Positions 18,342 to 27,084 are shown, numbered from the stretch's first letter. The stretch: DNA of 64,000 bases from an uncultured Cetobacterium sp. (GCF_945952365.1 NZ_CAMFHX010000007.1:38240-102239), one strand, 5' to 3'. The notes: generated from the letters alone by a model not told the origin. Program-made: numbers and translations.

Positions 18342-19022
18342 CTATTTTGTTATGTCTCTATTATTATATAGATCTTTTAATTCTGATATATCCTTTTTCA
18401 TTAACTCTTCTAAAGCTAAATTATGCTCTCCAGCTTCAATCTCTTTTACTCTATCATTTAAGTGAGTTGTTTCAGCTGCAATATATTTTCCTGTCAATCT
18501 ACGAGCTAGCAGTCCTACATTATAGTGAGTTATTCCAGCTGGACATCTTGTTGCACAAATTCCACAAGATACACAATCAAATGATGCGTGAGCACACTTC
18601 TCTAACTCTCCTCTTTGAGCGTATCCAATATACTGCATTACCTCTAAGCTTTGAGAGCATCCTTTTGTACAAGAGTTACATCCTATACACTTATATATCT
18701 CTGGGTAATATTTCGCTATCGAATCTGCTGTTGCATCTAACTCATTTATATCATAACTTCCCTTATCCCCTGGGAAAAATGGAATCTGAGTTAAGTACAT
18801 ATCATCTTCAACCTTACTTTGGCAAGCTAAAACAACTTTCATCTCTTTGTTTCCCTTTACTCTATAAACAGTTGCACATGCTCCACAGAATCCTGATCTA
18901 CATCCACACCCTCTTTTCAGTTGGTATCCAGCATACTCCATAGATTCCATTATTGTTAATGTATTAGGAACAGAGTATCTCTTACCTAATATATATATAT
19001 CTACCATTTTTTTATCTGTCAC
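18342..19022 (-). CDS. Iron-sulfur partner of the fumarate-reductase-like flavoprotein (FrdB-like)
   Basis: A 226-residue electron-transfer subunit. The N-terminal ferredoxin domain holds a 2Fe-2S site (Cys41, Cys46, Cys49, Cys67; CRSGFCGAC). The C-terminal domain has two complete 4Fe-4S motifs, CIGCNSCTKGC and CVSCGICATRCP. Classical FrdB carries one 3Fe-4S cluster near the quinone; here all ligands are Cys, which suits a soluble complex with no quinone. It begins at GTG with AGGAGGA 8 bases upstream, and lies 18 bases before the flavoprotein gene. I infer it passes electrons from HdrB/HdrC or FloxA-C to the flavoprotein. Confidence 0.87.
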   Translation of the reverse strand: MTDKKMVDIYILGKRYSVPNTLTIMESMEYAGYQLKRGCGCRSGFCGACATVYRVKGNKEMKVVLACQSKVEDDMYLTQIPFFPGDKGSYDINELDATADSIAKYYPEIYKCIGCNSCTKGCSQSLEVMQYIGYAQRGELEKCAHASFDCVSCGICATRCPAGITHYNVGLLARRLTGKYIAAETTHLNDRVKEIEAGEHNLALEELMKKDISELKDLYNNRDITK

Positions 19023-19046
19023 TTTTTTATTCCTCCTAGCAAAGTA

Positions 19047-19886
19047 TTAATATTCATCTGGAAGTTCTGTTATCTCGTCACATCTGAATACAGGTCCATC
19101 TTTACAAACATATTTATCCCCTATATTGCAACGACCACATTTTCCAAAACCACACTTCATTTTTAACTCTAAAGTTGTATAAACCTGCTCTTTTTTAAAG
19201 CCAATCTCTTCCAATCCTTGAAGAACATATTTAATCATAATTGGTGGTCCACAAACTAGAGCAACTTTGTTTGTATCAAATCCAAGTTCTTTTATATAAC
19301 TAGGTACAAACCCAACATGACCATTCCAGTTTTCAGCTTCTCTATCTACTGTTAAATGTACATCTGTATCTTTTGAATTAGGCCAAACTTCAAATATATC
19401 TTTTGGATGAACTAAATCTTCTGGAGTCCTTGCTCCGTAAACTATATCAACTTTTCCAAACTCATCTCTTTTATCCATAACATAGTTTATAACCGATCTT
19501 AAAGGAGCTAATCCGATTCCTCCACCAATAAATAAAAGGTCCTTTCCTTTTAAAAGTTCTACTGGGAAATTATTTCCATAAGGTCCTCTTATTCCTATTT
19601 CATCTCCAGCTTCTAATGTATGTAAGTAGTCTGTTACTACTCCACATTTTTTTATACTACACTCTATGTATCCCTCTTCCGTTGGTGATGAAGTTATTGA
19701 AAATATAGCTTCTCCCAATGGAGGAACAGATATCATAGCACATTGTCCTGGCATAAATTCAAATGGTGCTTTACCATCCTCTGATACTATTCTAAATGTT
19801 GTTACATCTGGAGTATCTCTTCTTACAAACTCTAACTTTGCTAACTGTGGAACCAAAGGATCCTTCTCATGACATGTACAAGCCAT
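19047..19886 (-). CDS. floxA: FAD/NAD(H)-binding oxidoreductase subunit FloxA (AsrB/HydG-gamma-like)
   Basis: A 279-residue ferredoxin-NADP reductase-like subunit. The FAD-binding barrel is at about 10-105 (FSITSSP), the NAD-binding lobe at 110-235 (GGGIGLAPLRS, CGPPIMI) and a C-terminal 2Fe-2S site has Cys in MKCGFGKCGRC and YVCKDGP. It would oxidise NADH and pass electrons to FloxB. Similar subunits occur in anaerobic sulfite reductase (AsrB) and hydrogenase gamma, but no sulfite reductase or hydrogenase catalytic subunit is present. It overlaps floxB by one base (TAATG). Confidence 0.85.
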   Translation of the reverse strand: MACTCHEKDPLVPQLAKLEFVRRDTPDVTTFRIVSEDGKAPFEFMPGQCAMISVPPLGEAIFSITSSPTEEGYIECSIKKCGVVTDYLHTLEAGDEIGIRGPYGNNFPVELLKGKDLLFIGGGIGLAPLRSVINYVMDKRDEFGKVDIVYGARTPEDLVHPKDIFEVWPNSKDTDVHLTVDREAENWNGHVGFVPSYIKELGFDTNKVALVCGPPIMIKYVLQGLEEIGFKKEQVYTTLELKMKCGFGKCGRCNIGDKYVCKDGPVFRCDEITELPDEY

Positions 19887-20920
19887 TATTTATTCACCAC
19901 CAATTTTTTTATTACTTTCACTATATCTAAATGTACAGGACATTTCTCTATACATCTTCCACATCCAACACATGAGTATACCCCATCATGATTAGCTGGA
20001 TAATAAACTAACTTATGCATAAATCTTTGTCTTACTCTTTGCATCTGAGTTGTTCTAGGATTTCCATGAGCCATCAGTGTAAAATCTGAATACATACACG
20101 AATCCCAACATCTAAATCTCTCTCCACCATTATTTCCAGCATAATCTTTTACATCATAACAATGGCAAGTTGGACAAACATAAGTACAAGACCCACAAGC
20201 TAAACATCTTCTTGCTAAATCTTTCCAAACTTTTTCATTTTCAAATACCTCTTTTAAATCTCCAATTTTATCAATTTCTAAATTATTTAAAGTATTTTCT
20301 GCAGATATTTTTGTAATTCTCTCTTTTGCTTCATTATATAAAATTTCATCTTCTAATTTTACATCTACTAAAATATCTTTAAGTAACTCAGTTAATCTCT
20401 TACCATTTTCACTAACTTCATTCCAATAATAGAAATCCCCACAATCAACTAGGGCTACATCTGTAGATTTTAAAACTCCTGCTGGCTCTACTCCAAAAAC
20501 TTCGCAAAAACAACTACTTTCGATGTTGTTACAAGCTAAAGATATAACAATACCTCTATCTCTATGAGCCTTATAATAAGTATCTACTGGTTCTCTTAAA
20601 AATATATTATCTAAAATTTCTAATGATTTTATATCACAAGGTCTTGCTCCAAAAATTACATATCTATCCTCTGATACACTTTCAACATTGAATTTTATCT
20701 TTTTATTCTCTGTTTTAAATTTCAAATAAGTTTCACTTTGAGGAAATACAAAGTTTTTTAAAGGAACTGCTGTTTTTAAAGTTTTTAAATCTATCTCTCC
20801 ATCTTCATGAAAATTTTTAAACTTTAAAGTTCCTTTATCCATTTTAGGAAGGAATAGATTATACTCTTCATCTATTTTTTTCCAAAGATTATCTAAATTA
20901 TTTTTAAATAATTTTTTCAT
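19886..20920 (-). CDS. floxB: Iron-sulfur subunit FloxB (AsrA-like)
   Basis: A 344-residue protein of the anaerobic sulfite reductase A / hydrogenase beta type. The N-terminal 220 residues carry the family segments FGARPCDIKSLEI and SCFCEVFG. Two 4Fe-4S motifs follow: CLACGSCTYVCP and CVGCGRCIEKCP near the C terminus. It likely relays electrons from FloxA toward FloxC/FloxD and HdrA. It overlaps both neighbours by one base, so equal synthesis is likely. The label Flox follows the NADH-linked complex of sulfate reducers and syntrophs; the sequence shows homologous architecture, not activity. Confidence 0.82.
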   Translation of the reverse strand: MKKLFKNNLDNLWKKIDEEYNLFLPKMDKGTLKFKNFHEDGEIDLKTLKTAVPLKNFVFPQSETYLKFKTENKKIKFNVESVSEDRYVIFGARPCDIKSLEILDNIFLREPVDTYYKAHRDRGIVISLACNNIESSCFCEVFGVEPAGVLKSTDVALVDCGDFYYWNEVSENGKRLTELLKDILVDVKLEDEILYNEAKERITKISAENTLNNLEIDKIGDLKEVFENEKVWKDLARRCLACGSCTYVCPTCHCYDVKDYAGNNGGERFRCWDSCMYSDFTLMAHGNPRTTQMQRVRQRFMHKLVYYPANHDGVYSCVGCGRCIEKCPVHLDIVKVIKKLVVNK

Positions 20921-21714
20921 TACTTCCCTCCTTTTTTATCTGAAAAACTATCTTTATCCTCTATATCAAAGTTTGAAAGACTATCCTCTTCAGCTCCATA
21001 AAGCTCCTCTAAATCTTTTATAATCTTTCTATTTATTTTTCCTAAAGGAATTCCTACAGGACAAATTCTTTCACACTCTCCACAATCCGAGCAACGCCCA
21101 GCTACGTGATAAGCTCTTATAATCTGATAGAACCCTGTTTCACTTTCATTGTTTGCTTTTCCTAAAACGTCCTCATCTTTATTTTCAAAAACACAAGTTT
21201 CACAGTTACAAGCAGGACAGATATTTCTACAAGCATTACATCTAATACACTTTGATAACTCTCCCATCCAATACTCATATCTCTCATCGTAACTCATATT
21301 TTCAATCTCTTTTACTTCAGCATATTTATCTAAATTTTCATCTAAACAAGTTTCACACTTTTTAAATATCTCTCCTGTAACAAAATCTTTCATTCCATCA
21401 CAGATGATTTCATAAACTATTACATTTTCTTTTGATAATCTATTATCTATTATAATTTGATCAAAACCTTTTCTATCACATTTTTTTAAGAAAACTCCTA
21501 CTTTTTTTCCACCATGAGTCTCTTCTATTAAATATTTTGCTAAATTATTTACACAATATTCATCAAAAATCAGTGTATCTAGTTCTGCCTCTTCATCTAT
21601 AAATGCTGGTATTGACTCTATTGAATCATCCTCTTTTTTCCATCCAATTATCATATCAATTTTTTTTGATATAAAATCCTCTTTTGCTTTTAATATCATC
21701 TCTATCTTTCCCAT
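20920..21714 (-). CDS. floxC: 4Fe-4S protein FloxC
   Basis: A 264-residue protein with a poorly characterised N-terminal region (about 1-140, with Cys in KKCDRKGF, IICDGM and KKCETC) and two ferredoxin motifs: CIRCNACRNICPACNC near 155 and CSDCGECERICPVG near 210. The C terminus is acidic. It sits between floxB and floxD, overlapping floxD by 13 bases, so it is a stoichiometric member of the complex. I infer it is an electron conduit. The N-terminal part recalls F420-hydrogenase beta-like proteins, but F420 use is not indicated. Confidence 0.78.
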   Translation of the reverse strand: MGKIEMILKAKEDFISKKIDMIIGWKKEDDSIESIPAFIDEEAELDTLIFDEYCVNNLAKYLIEETHGGKKVGVFLKKCDRKGFDQIIIDNRLSKENVIVYEIICDGMKDFVTGEIFKKCETCLDENLDKYAEVKEIENMSYDERYEYWMGELSKCIRCNACRNICPACNCETCVFENKDEDVLGKANNESETGFYQIIRAYHVAGRCSDCGECERICPVGIPLGKINRKIIKDLEELYGAEEDSLSNFDIEDKDSFSDKKGGK

Positions 21715-22151
21715 CTCGTATCCCTCAACTTTCTATTAGGTCCTAGTGTATGAACTTTTTCTAAAATATCATTCATAACTGTAGAAAACTTATTTGCTTC
21801 AGCTGCTGATATCCAATCAACTTTAAAACGTTCTTTCTCTATTCCCATAAATTGTAAAAGATTTGTAAATACCGAGAAACGTCTTCTTGTATAATAGTTT
21901 CCTGTAGAGTAATGACAATCCCCTGGATGACATCCTGCCATTACAACTCCATCTGCTCCTTTTTGAAATGCACGAAGTACAAAGTTAGGATTAACTCTAC
22001 ATGAGCAAGGAACACGAATTATCTTTACATTTGCAGGATAATTTAGTCTACTTGTTCCCGCTAAGTCCGCTCCTGCATAACTACACCAGTTACAACAAAA
22101 TGCAACTATTAATGGTTTGAACTCTTCGTTTTTATTTATCTCTAAAGACAT
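21702..22151 (-). CDS. floxD: MvhD-like hydrogenase iron-sulfur subunit FloxD
   Basis: A 149-residue member of the MvhD/FlpD family, the 2Fe-2S adaptor that docks an electron-input module onto HdrA. The Cys pattern CCNWCSYAGADLAG near residue 19, then VPCSCRVNP and GCHPGDCHY, is characteristic. In methanogens MvhD links hydrogenase to HdrA; here no hydrogenase exists and the Flox subunits are the input. The gene overlaps hdrA by 10 bases. This is one of the clearest markers that the cluster forms one complex. Confidence 0.9.
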   Translation of the reverse strand: MSLEINKNEEFKPLIVAFCCNWCSYAGADLAGTSRLNYPANVKIIRVPCSCRVNPNFVLRAFQKGADGVVMAGCHPGDCHYSTGNYYTRRRFSVFTNLLQFMGIEKERFKVDWISAAEANKFSTVMNDILEKVHTLGPNRKLRDTRWER

Positions 22152-24124
22152 ATTGCGTCTACCTCCGCCATTATCTGTTTATTCGTAAATCCTTTTAAAT
22201 CTATAGCTCCTGGACGGCAAGAAACAGTACATCCTCCACATCCTTGACAAAGTGCCTCATTTACTTCAGCAACCTCTTTTCTAATAACTTTTCCATGATC
22301 ATATACATCTACCATTTTTATTTTTATAGCATCATATGGACACATCTTAGAACAAGCTTTACATCCACTACACATATTTTTATTTACACTTGAAACACAA
22401 GCATTATTAGTTAACTCTTTCTTACTTAGAAGAATTATTGTTTTTGCTGCTGCTGCACTCGCTTGAGCTACTGTTTCTGGAATATCTTTTGGACCTTGAC
22501 AAGCTCCTGCTAAATATATTCCTGCTGAAGCAGTTTCAACTGGTTTTAATTTTGGATGGGCTTCTGTAAAGAAATTATTTAAATCACTACTGATATTTAG
22601 TTTTCTTTTCAATGCTACTGCATCTGGCTTAGCTACTGTTGCCGATGATAGAACTACCATATCCGCATCTATCTCTAATGGAACCCCTGCTAGAGAATCA
22701 ACAGCTTGAACCATAAGTTTTTCTCCTTCTGGAATAACCTTTCCAACCATTCCTTTTATGTAGTGAACTCCATATTCTTCTACTGCTCTTCTATGGAACT
22801 CATCAAAGTTTTTTCCTGGTGTACGAACATCTATATAGAATACATAAACTTCTGTATCAGGATATTTATCTTTTATCAGCATTGCATGTTTTGCTGTATA
22901 CATACAACAGATCTTTGAACAGTAAGATTTTCCTCTCTCACTTGTATCTCTTGATCCCACACATTGTACAAAAACAACTTTCTTAGGTCTTTCTCCATTT
23001 GATGGTTTCACAAACTTTCCTTTTGTTGGCCCTGCTGCATTTGTCAATCTTTCAAACTCTAACCCTGTTATTACATCTGGATGCTCATACGCATACTCTC
23101 CAAAGTTATCTAATTTTATAAGATCAAATCCTGTTGCTAAAACTATAGCTCCATAATTTTGATTTACAATCTCTTCCTCTTGGTCAAACTTTACAGCTTT
23201 TGTTCCACACACAATTGAACAAACTCCACACTTTCCTGTTTTAAACTTTAAGCATTGCTCTTTATCTATAACTGGAACCTTTGGAACTGATTGAGCAAAA
23301 GGAGTATATATTGCTGTTCTCGTCGCCAATCCCTCTTCAAATTCACTTCTTCCTTTTTTCGACGGACATTTCTCTATACAAACTCCACATCCTGTACACT
23401 TATCCATATCTACATATCTTGGCTTCTTTTTAATTGCAACATTAAAGTTTCCAACAAATCCATTTACACTTTCAATCTCACTATAAGTATACAAAGTTAT
23501 ATTTGGATGAGCTGCTGCATCAACCATTTTAGGTGTTAATATACAAGCTGAACAATCTAACGTTGGGAATGTTTTATCTATTTGAGCCATTTTTCCACCA
23601 ATACTTGGTGTTTGCTCAACTATATCGACTAAGTATCCTGCATCAGCTATATCTAATGCTGCTTGAATACCTGCAATTCCCCCTCCTACAACTAGAGCTC
23701 TTTTTTCAACTGCAGTTGTTCCAGCTACTAACTCTTCATTTAATGTCGCTTTAGCTATTGCTGCTTTTGTTAAAGATATCGCTTTTTCTGTTCCAACCTC
23801 TTTATCTTTATGAACCCAAGAACAATGTTCTCTTATATTTGCTATTTCAACTAAATACGGATTTAATCCCGCTGTTTCAGCTGCTTTTCTAAATGTTGCC
23901 TCATGCATTCTAGGTGAACACGACGCTACAACAATTCTATCTAAATTTTTCTCTTTTATTGCATCTTTTAAATAGTTTTGCCCTACCTCTGAGCACATAT
24001 ATTGGTAATCTACTGAATGTACAACTCCTGGCATATCTTTTACTGCATCTCTTACTTTTTCTACATCTACAGTACCAGCAATGTTACTTCCACACCAACA
24101 AACAAACACCCCTACTCTACGCAC
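22142..24124 (-). CDS. hdrA: Heterodisulfide reductase subunit A-like flavoprotein (electron-bifurcating core)
   Basis: The 660-residue HdrA has a thioredoxin-reductase-like FAD domain (GGGIAG at about 147-152) with the HdrA-specific TFPTLDCSAC cluster site (Cys191, Cys194). An inserted ferredoxin motif CTGCGVCIEKCP is near 243, and C-terminal ferredoxin motifs CSGCKACSKMCP and CQGCGGCTVSC follow. In methanogens the HdrA FAD bifurcates electrons to ferredoxin and a high-potential acceptor. It starts at GTG, with AAGGGAGG 7 bases upstream. Beside FloxA-D it should take electrons from NADH. Bifurcation itself is inferred. Confidence 0.92.
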   Translation of the reverse strand: MRRVGVFVCWCGSNIAGTVDVEKVRDAVKDMPGVVHSVDYQYMCSEVGQNYLKDAIKEKNLDRIVVASCSPRMHEATFRKAAETAGLNPYLVEIANIREHCSWVHKDKEVGTEKAISLTKAAIAKATLNEELVAGTTAVEKRALVVGGGIAGIQAALDIADAGYLVDIVEQTPSIGGKMAQIDKTFPTLDCSACILTPKMVDAAAHPNITLYTYSEIESVNGFVGNFNVAIKKKPRYVDMDKCTGCGVCIEKCPSKKGRSEFEEGLATRTAIYTPFAQSVPKVPVIDKEQCLKFKTGKCGVCSIVCGTKAVKFDQEEEIVNQNYGAIVLATGFDLIKLDNFGEYAYEHPDVITGLEFERLTNAAGPTKGKFVKPSNGERPKKVVFVQCVGSRDTSERGKSYCSKICCMYTAKHAMLIKDKYPDTEVYVFYIDVRTPGKNFDEFHRRAVEEYGVHYIKGMVGKVIPEGEKLMVQAVDSLAGVPLEIDADMVVLSSATVAKPDAVALKRKLNISSDLNNFFTEAHPKLKPVETASAGIYLAGACQGPKDIPETVAQASAAAAKTIILLSKKELTNNACVSSVNKNMCSGCKACSKMCPYDAIKIKMVDVYDHGKVIRKEVAEVNEALCQGCGGCTVSCRPGAIDLKGFTNKQIMAEVDAICL

Positions 24125-24150
24125 TGATTTTCCTCCCTTAATTAAAAAAA

Positions 24151-24561
24151 TTACTTAGTATATTTACGGAATCCACTTACTACTGCTTGTTGTGGCATTT
24201 TTCTATCTTGCATTATTTTTGCTACAAACTCAGGAGTTAATCTATCCTCTCCTTGCTTTCTAACAACTGTTTGTCTAACTGCTTCCATTAATTTTGAAAC
24301 ACTTACATTTCTAGGACATCTCGATTCACAAGTAAAACAAGCTGCACAGTTCCAAATAGATTTAGATTCCCTTAACTTCTCTACATCTCCAATTTGTAAA
24401 AATCTTATAACTTGGTGAGGTAAAACATCCATTCCTGCATTTGCTGGACATCCCGCAGAACACTTTCCACACTGCATACAGTCATCTATTTTTTCTTTAC
24501 TTAACTCAAGTACTTTTTCTACTTCTGAGTTTCTTTTAGGATTTATTTTTCCTTTAAACAT
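24151..24561 (-). CDS. hdrC: Heterodisulfide reductase subunit C-like ferredoxin
   Basis: A 136-residue protein with two 4Fe-4S motifs, CMQCGKCSAGCP near residue 28 and CAACFTCESRCP near 73, in the spacing typical of HdrC. It moves electrons from HdrA to HdrB. It overlaps the hdrB stop by one base and precedes hdrA by 26 bases. Confidence 0.9.
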   Translation of the reverse strand: MFKGKINPKRNSEVEKVLELSKEKIDDCMQCGKCSAGCPANAGMDVLPHQVIRFLQIGDVEKLRESKSIWNCAACFTCESRCPRNVSVSKLMEAVRQTVVRKQGEDRLTPEFVAKIMQDRKMPQQAVVSGFRKYTK

Positions 24562-25349
24562 TACTCCTCCTCTGCTTTAATTTCTAAAGCTTCTGCTAAT
24601 AACTCAGTAAAATATGTAACTTTTATCTTAGAACTTTTCTCCTCTAAGTTATATTTACAAAGAGGGCAAGCTGTTATAATTTCCTCTATTCCATTTAACT
24701 CTGCTGATTTTAGAATTTTTTCACTCATATTCTCAGCTAGTTCTTTATTATTTACAGATAAATACCCACCACAGCACTCTGTTCTATAAGGATATTTTAT
24801 CGCCTTTGCACCTAAAGCCTCTATAAAATCTTCCATTATTTTTGGATTTTCAGGATTATCAAAAGCCATCTCTTTTTGTGGTCTCAACAATAAACAACCA
24901 TAATAAGCTCCAATTTTTCTTTCATTTAAAGGATTTGTCACCTTTTTCTTCAACTCTTCAAAAGTAACATCATTTTTTAACATCTCTAAATAATGAACAA
25001 CTTCCGTTTCTCCAGCATACTCATTCTCAACCTCTAAGTATAAATTTGCTTTTTTTCTAACATTTGGTTTTGTTCTCATATCGTTATTAACTCTTTTTAT
25101 AACATTGTGACAAGCTGAACAAAGAGTCAAAAGTTTTTCTCCTTTATCTCTTGCTGAAATTAAGCTTCTAACTGATGAAAGTTTATGTGCTACCTCTCCG
25201 TCACTCTGAGGATATACCCCACCACAGCATTGCCAATTTTCAATCTCTTCCATTGAAATTCCTAGCTTTTCAGCTGCATCTAAAGCATAATTCTCTAAAT
25301 CTTTTGCTTTAGTTTTTAAGGTACAACCTGGATAGTAACTATACTTCAT
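24561..25349 (-). CDS. hdrB: Heterodisulfide reductase subunit B-like (CCG-domain) protein
   Basis: A 262-residue protein with two CCG repeats: YPGC, QCCGG and CSAC in the first, and YGCLLLRP, ECCGG and CPLC in the second. In methanogen HdrB these Cys bind two non-cubane 4Fe-4S clusters that reduce the CoM-CoB heterodisulfide. A fusobacterium has no CoM or CoB, so the natural acceptor must differ; the FrdAB-like pair in the same operon is the best candidate. It is the first gene after the promoter and starts at ATG with GGAGGA upstream. Confidence 0.9.
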   Translation of the reverse strand: MKYSYYPGCTLKTKAKDLENYALDAAEKLGISMEEIENWQCCGGVYPQSDGEVAHKLSSVRSLISARDKGEKLLTLCSACHNVIKRVNNDMRTKPNVRKKANLYLEVENEYAGETEVVHYLEMLKNDVTFEELKKKVTNPLNERKIGAYYGCLLLRPQKEMAFDNPENPKIMEDFIEALGAKAIKYPYRTECCGGYLSVNNKELAENMSEKILKSAELNGIEEIITACPLCKYNLEEKSSKIKVTYFTELLAEALEIKAEEE

Positions 25350-25438
25350 TTTATTCCTCCATTTTAAAAGTATTTTTTCAAAAATTACTGTTCTGAAAAC
25401 TAGACTATTATCTCACTAAAAGAACACTTTTTACTTAA

Positions 25439-25468
25439 AGTATAATATTACACTAGTATTCACGTCAA
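25439..25468 (-). promoter_or_regulatory. Promoter for the Hdr-Flox-Frd operon
   Basis: On the minus strand, TTGACG (25463-25468) and TATACT (25439-25444) are separated by 18 bases. The leader before hdrB is about 80 bases. No other promoter this good was seen inside the ten-gene operon. Confidence 0.65.
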
Positions 25469-25503
25469 CTGTTTTTTTTATTTTTTTTAGTTTTTATGAA
25501 AAC

Positions 25504-25533
25504 TTAACCAAAACTCGAGTAATAAACGGTTAA
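25504..25533. promoter_or_regulatory. Inverted repeat between divergent promoters, candidate operator
   Basis: The divergent 348-base gap holds the two promoters and, between them, TTAACC and GGTTAA separated by 18 bases, flanking a palindromic ACTCGAGT. Its place about 35 bases from each -35 would let one regulator act on both the redox operon and the transporter. I do not recognise a known binding consensus. The rest of the gap is AT-rich with nothing else seen. Confidence 0.35.
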
Positions 25534-25566
25534 TAGTTACCATTAATAAAATATATTTTTCATTTG

Positions 25567-25595
25567 TTGACAGTAGTGATCAAACTATGTATAAT
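25567..25595 (+). promoter_or_regulatory. Consensus promoter for the DcuC-like transporter gene
   Basis: TTGACA (25567-25572) and TATAAT (25590-25595) are separated by 17 bases, a perfect consensus. The untranslated leader is about 95 bases, ending in AAGGAGG. Confidence 0.88.
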
Positions 25596-25697
25596 TAGTG
25601 AAAAATGTTCTTAAATAATTTTATAAACACTATTTTTATACAGTTTTTATTTTTATTTCAGAATATAAAATTAAATTTCTAAGGAGGAAACTACTCA

Positions 25698-27062
25698 ATG
25701 ATTTTTTTCATCACACTTTTTATTATCTTTTTTGTTGGTTTTTTTATAGTTAAAAAATATTATCCTCAAGGAGTCCTATTTGTGGGAGGATTTCTTTTAC
25801 TTTGTACCGCAATTTTATTCAACGGTACACCTATGTTAAGTGAAAAAGCTTCTCTTGGTTCTAATTTTTTAGATATTTTCCAATATTTAAAAGATACTTT
25901 CTCTAAAACAACAGCTGGCTTAGGTTTAACTATTATGGTTGTTGGAGGATTTGCCAAGTATATGGATCATATTGGAGCTAGTAAGGCACTTGTTAAAATT
26001 ACAACAAAGCCTATGAAAAAGCTTAACTCTCCATATCTTGTTTTAGCTTTAACTTACATACTTGGACAAATCTTAAATATCTTTATTCCAAGTGCTTCTG
26101 GTTTAGGAGTTTTACTTATGGTAACTGTATATCCTATTTTAGTTTCTCTTGGCGCTAGCCCACTTTCAGCAACCGCTGTTATTGGAACAACTGCTTGCTT
26201 AGATTTAGGACCTGCATCTGGAAACTCAGTTCTTGCAGCTAAAACAGCAAATATTGATGCAGCTCTTTACTTTGTAAAATATCAACTACCTGTTTCTATT
26301 TTTGTTATCGCTGCTATAGCTTTAACACACTATTTTGTTCAAAAGATTGGAGATAAAAATCTCTCTTACAATGAAAATGAAATAAAAAAAGAAACAGCTA
26401 AAGCTGATGATTCAAAAGAAGCACCTGGATTCTATGCATTATTTCCTATTATTCCTTTAGTTATAATCTTAGGATTTAGCTCCCTTTTCAAAAGTAGTAT
26501 AAAAATGAATGTTGAAGTTGCAATGCTTTTAAGTATAACTATTAGTATGATTGTTGAAGGAGTAAGAAGACGTACTTTTAAAAATACAATCACTGATTTA
26601 AAAATAGTTTTTAATTCGATGGGATCACAGTTTTCTGCTGTTATAACTCTTATTGTTGCAGGACAATTCTTCGCTTATGGACTTACTAAAGTTGGAGTTA
26701 TCGATAGTATTATCGAATGGACAAAACATGCAGGTCTTGGAGTTCAACCTATGATTCTTGTTATGACTGGAGTTATCTCTGCTTCGTCTGTTATTATGGG
26801 ATCTGGAAATGCTCCATTCTTCGCTTTTGCTGCTCTTGCTCCTACTGTTGCAGCGTCTGTAAATATAGATCCTGTTGTTATTGCTATGCCTATGCAACTT
26901 GCATCTGGAATCGCTAGAAGTGTTTCTCCTATAACTGCCGTTATTGTTGCTGTTTGTGGTATCTCTGGTGTTTCACCTTTCCTAGTTGTAAGAAGAACTT
27001 TCTTACCTATGCTTGTTGGTTTAGTTGTTTTATTAGTTTCAAATATGATTTTATTTGGATAA
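25698..27062 (+). CDS. DcuC-family C4-dicarboxylate transporter
   Basis: A 454-residue inner-membrane protein with about twelve hydrophobic segments. Sequence features such as the GPASGNSVLAAKTA region near residue 175 and the C-terminal MQLASGIARSVSPITA segment fit the DcuC family. E. coli DcuC exports succinate and can exchange fumarate during anaerobic growth. Its divergence from the fumarate-reductase-like operon fits supply and removal of a C4 acid. The next gene is an M20 peptidase, so an amino-acid conjugate is an alternative substrate. The ATG follows AAGGAGG at 25681. Confidence 0.8.
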   Translation: MIFFITLFIIFFVGFFIVKKYYPQGVLFVGGFLLLCTAILFNGTPMLSEKASLGSNFLDIFQYLKDTFSKTTAGLGLTIMVVGGFAKYMDHIGASKALVKITTKPMKKLNSPYLVLALTYILGQILNIFIPSASGLGVLLMVTVYPILVSLGASPLSATAVIGTTACLDLGPASGNSVLAAKTANIDAALYFVKYQLPVSIFVIAAIALTHYFVQKIGDKNLSYNENEIKKETAKADDSKEAPGFYALFPIIPLVIILGFSSLFKSSIKMNVEVAMLLSITISMIVEGVRRRTFKNTITDLKIVFNSMGSQFSAVITLIVAGQFFAYGLTKVGVIDSIIEWTKHAGLGVQPMILVMTGVISASSVIMGSGNAPFFAFAALAPTVAASVNIDPVVIAMPMQLASGIARSVSPITAVIVAVCGISGVSPFLVVRRTFLPMLVGLVVLLVSNMILFG

Positions 27063-27084
27063 CTTATATTAAATGGGGGATTAT

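Noticed and set aside
18347..18943. A 198-residue open frame on the plus strand inside the FrdB-like gene
   Set aside because: It is Leu/Tyr-rich shadow coding of a well-supported iron-sulfur gene, with no RBS or family resemblance.
19047..20920. Anaerobic sulfite reductase AsrAB
   Set aside because: The siroheme catalytic subunit AsrC is absent, and the genes are embedded with MvhD and HdrA.
22142..25349. HdrABC as a methanogen CoM-CoB heterodisulfide reductase
   Set aside because: No coenzyme M/B or methanogenesis genes are expected in this lineage; the Flox and FrdAB-like partners point to other chemistry.
25567..25583. An FNR/CRP-like site TTGAC-N7-ATCAA in the dcuC promoter
   Set aside because: The spacing is 17 bases overall, not the FNR (14) or CRP (16-22 with TGTGA) forms, and it coincides with the -35.
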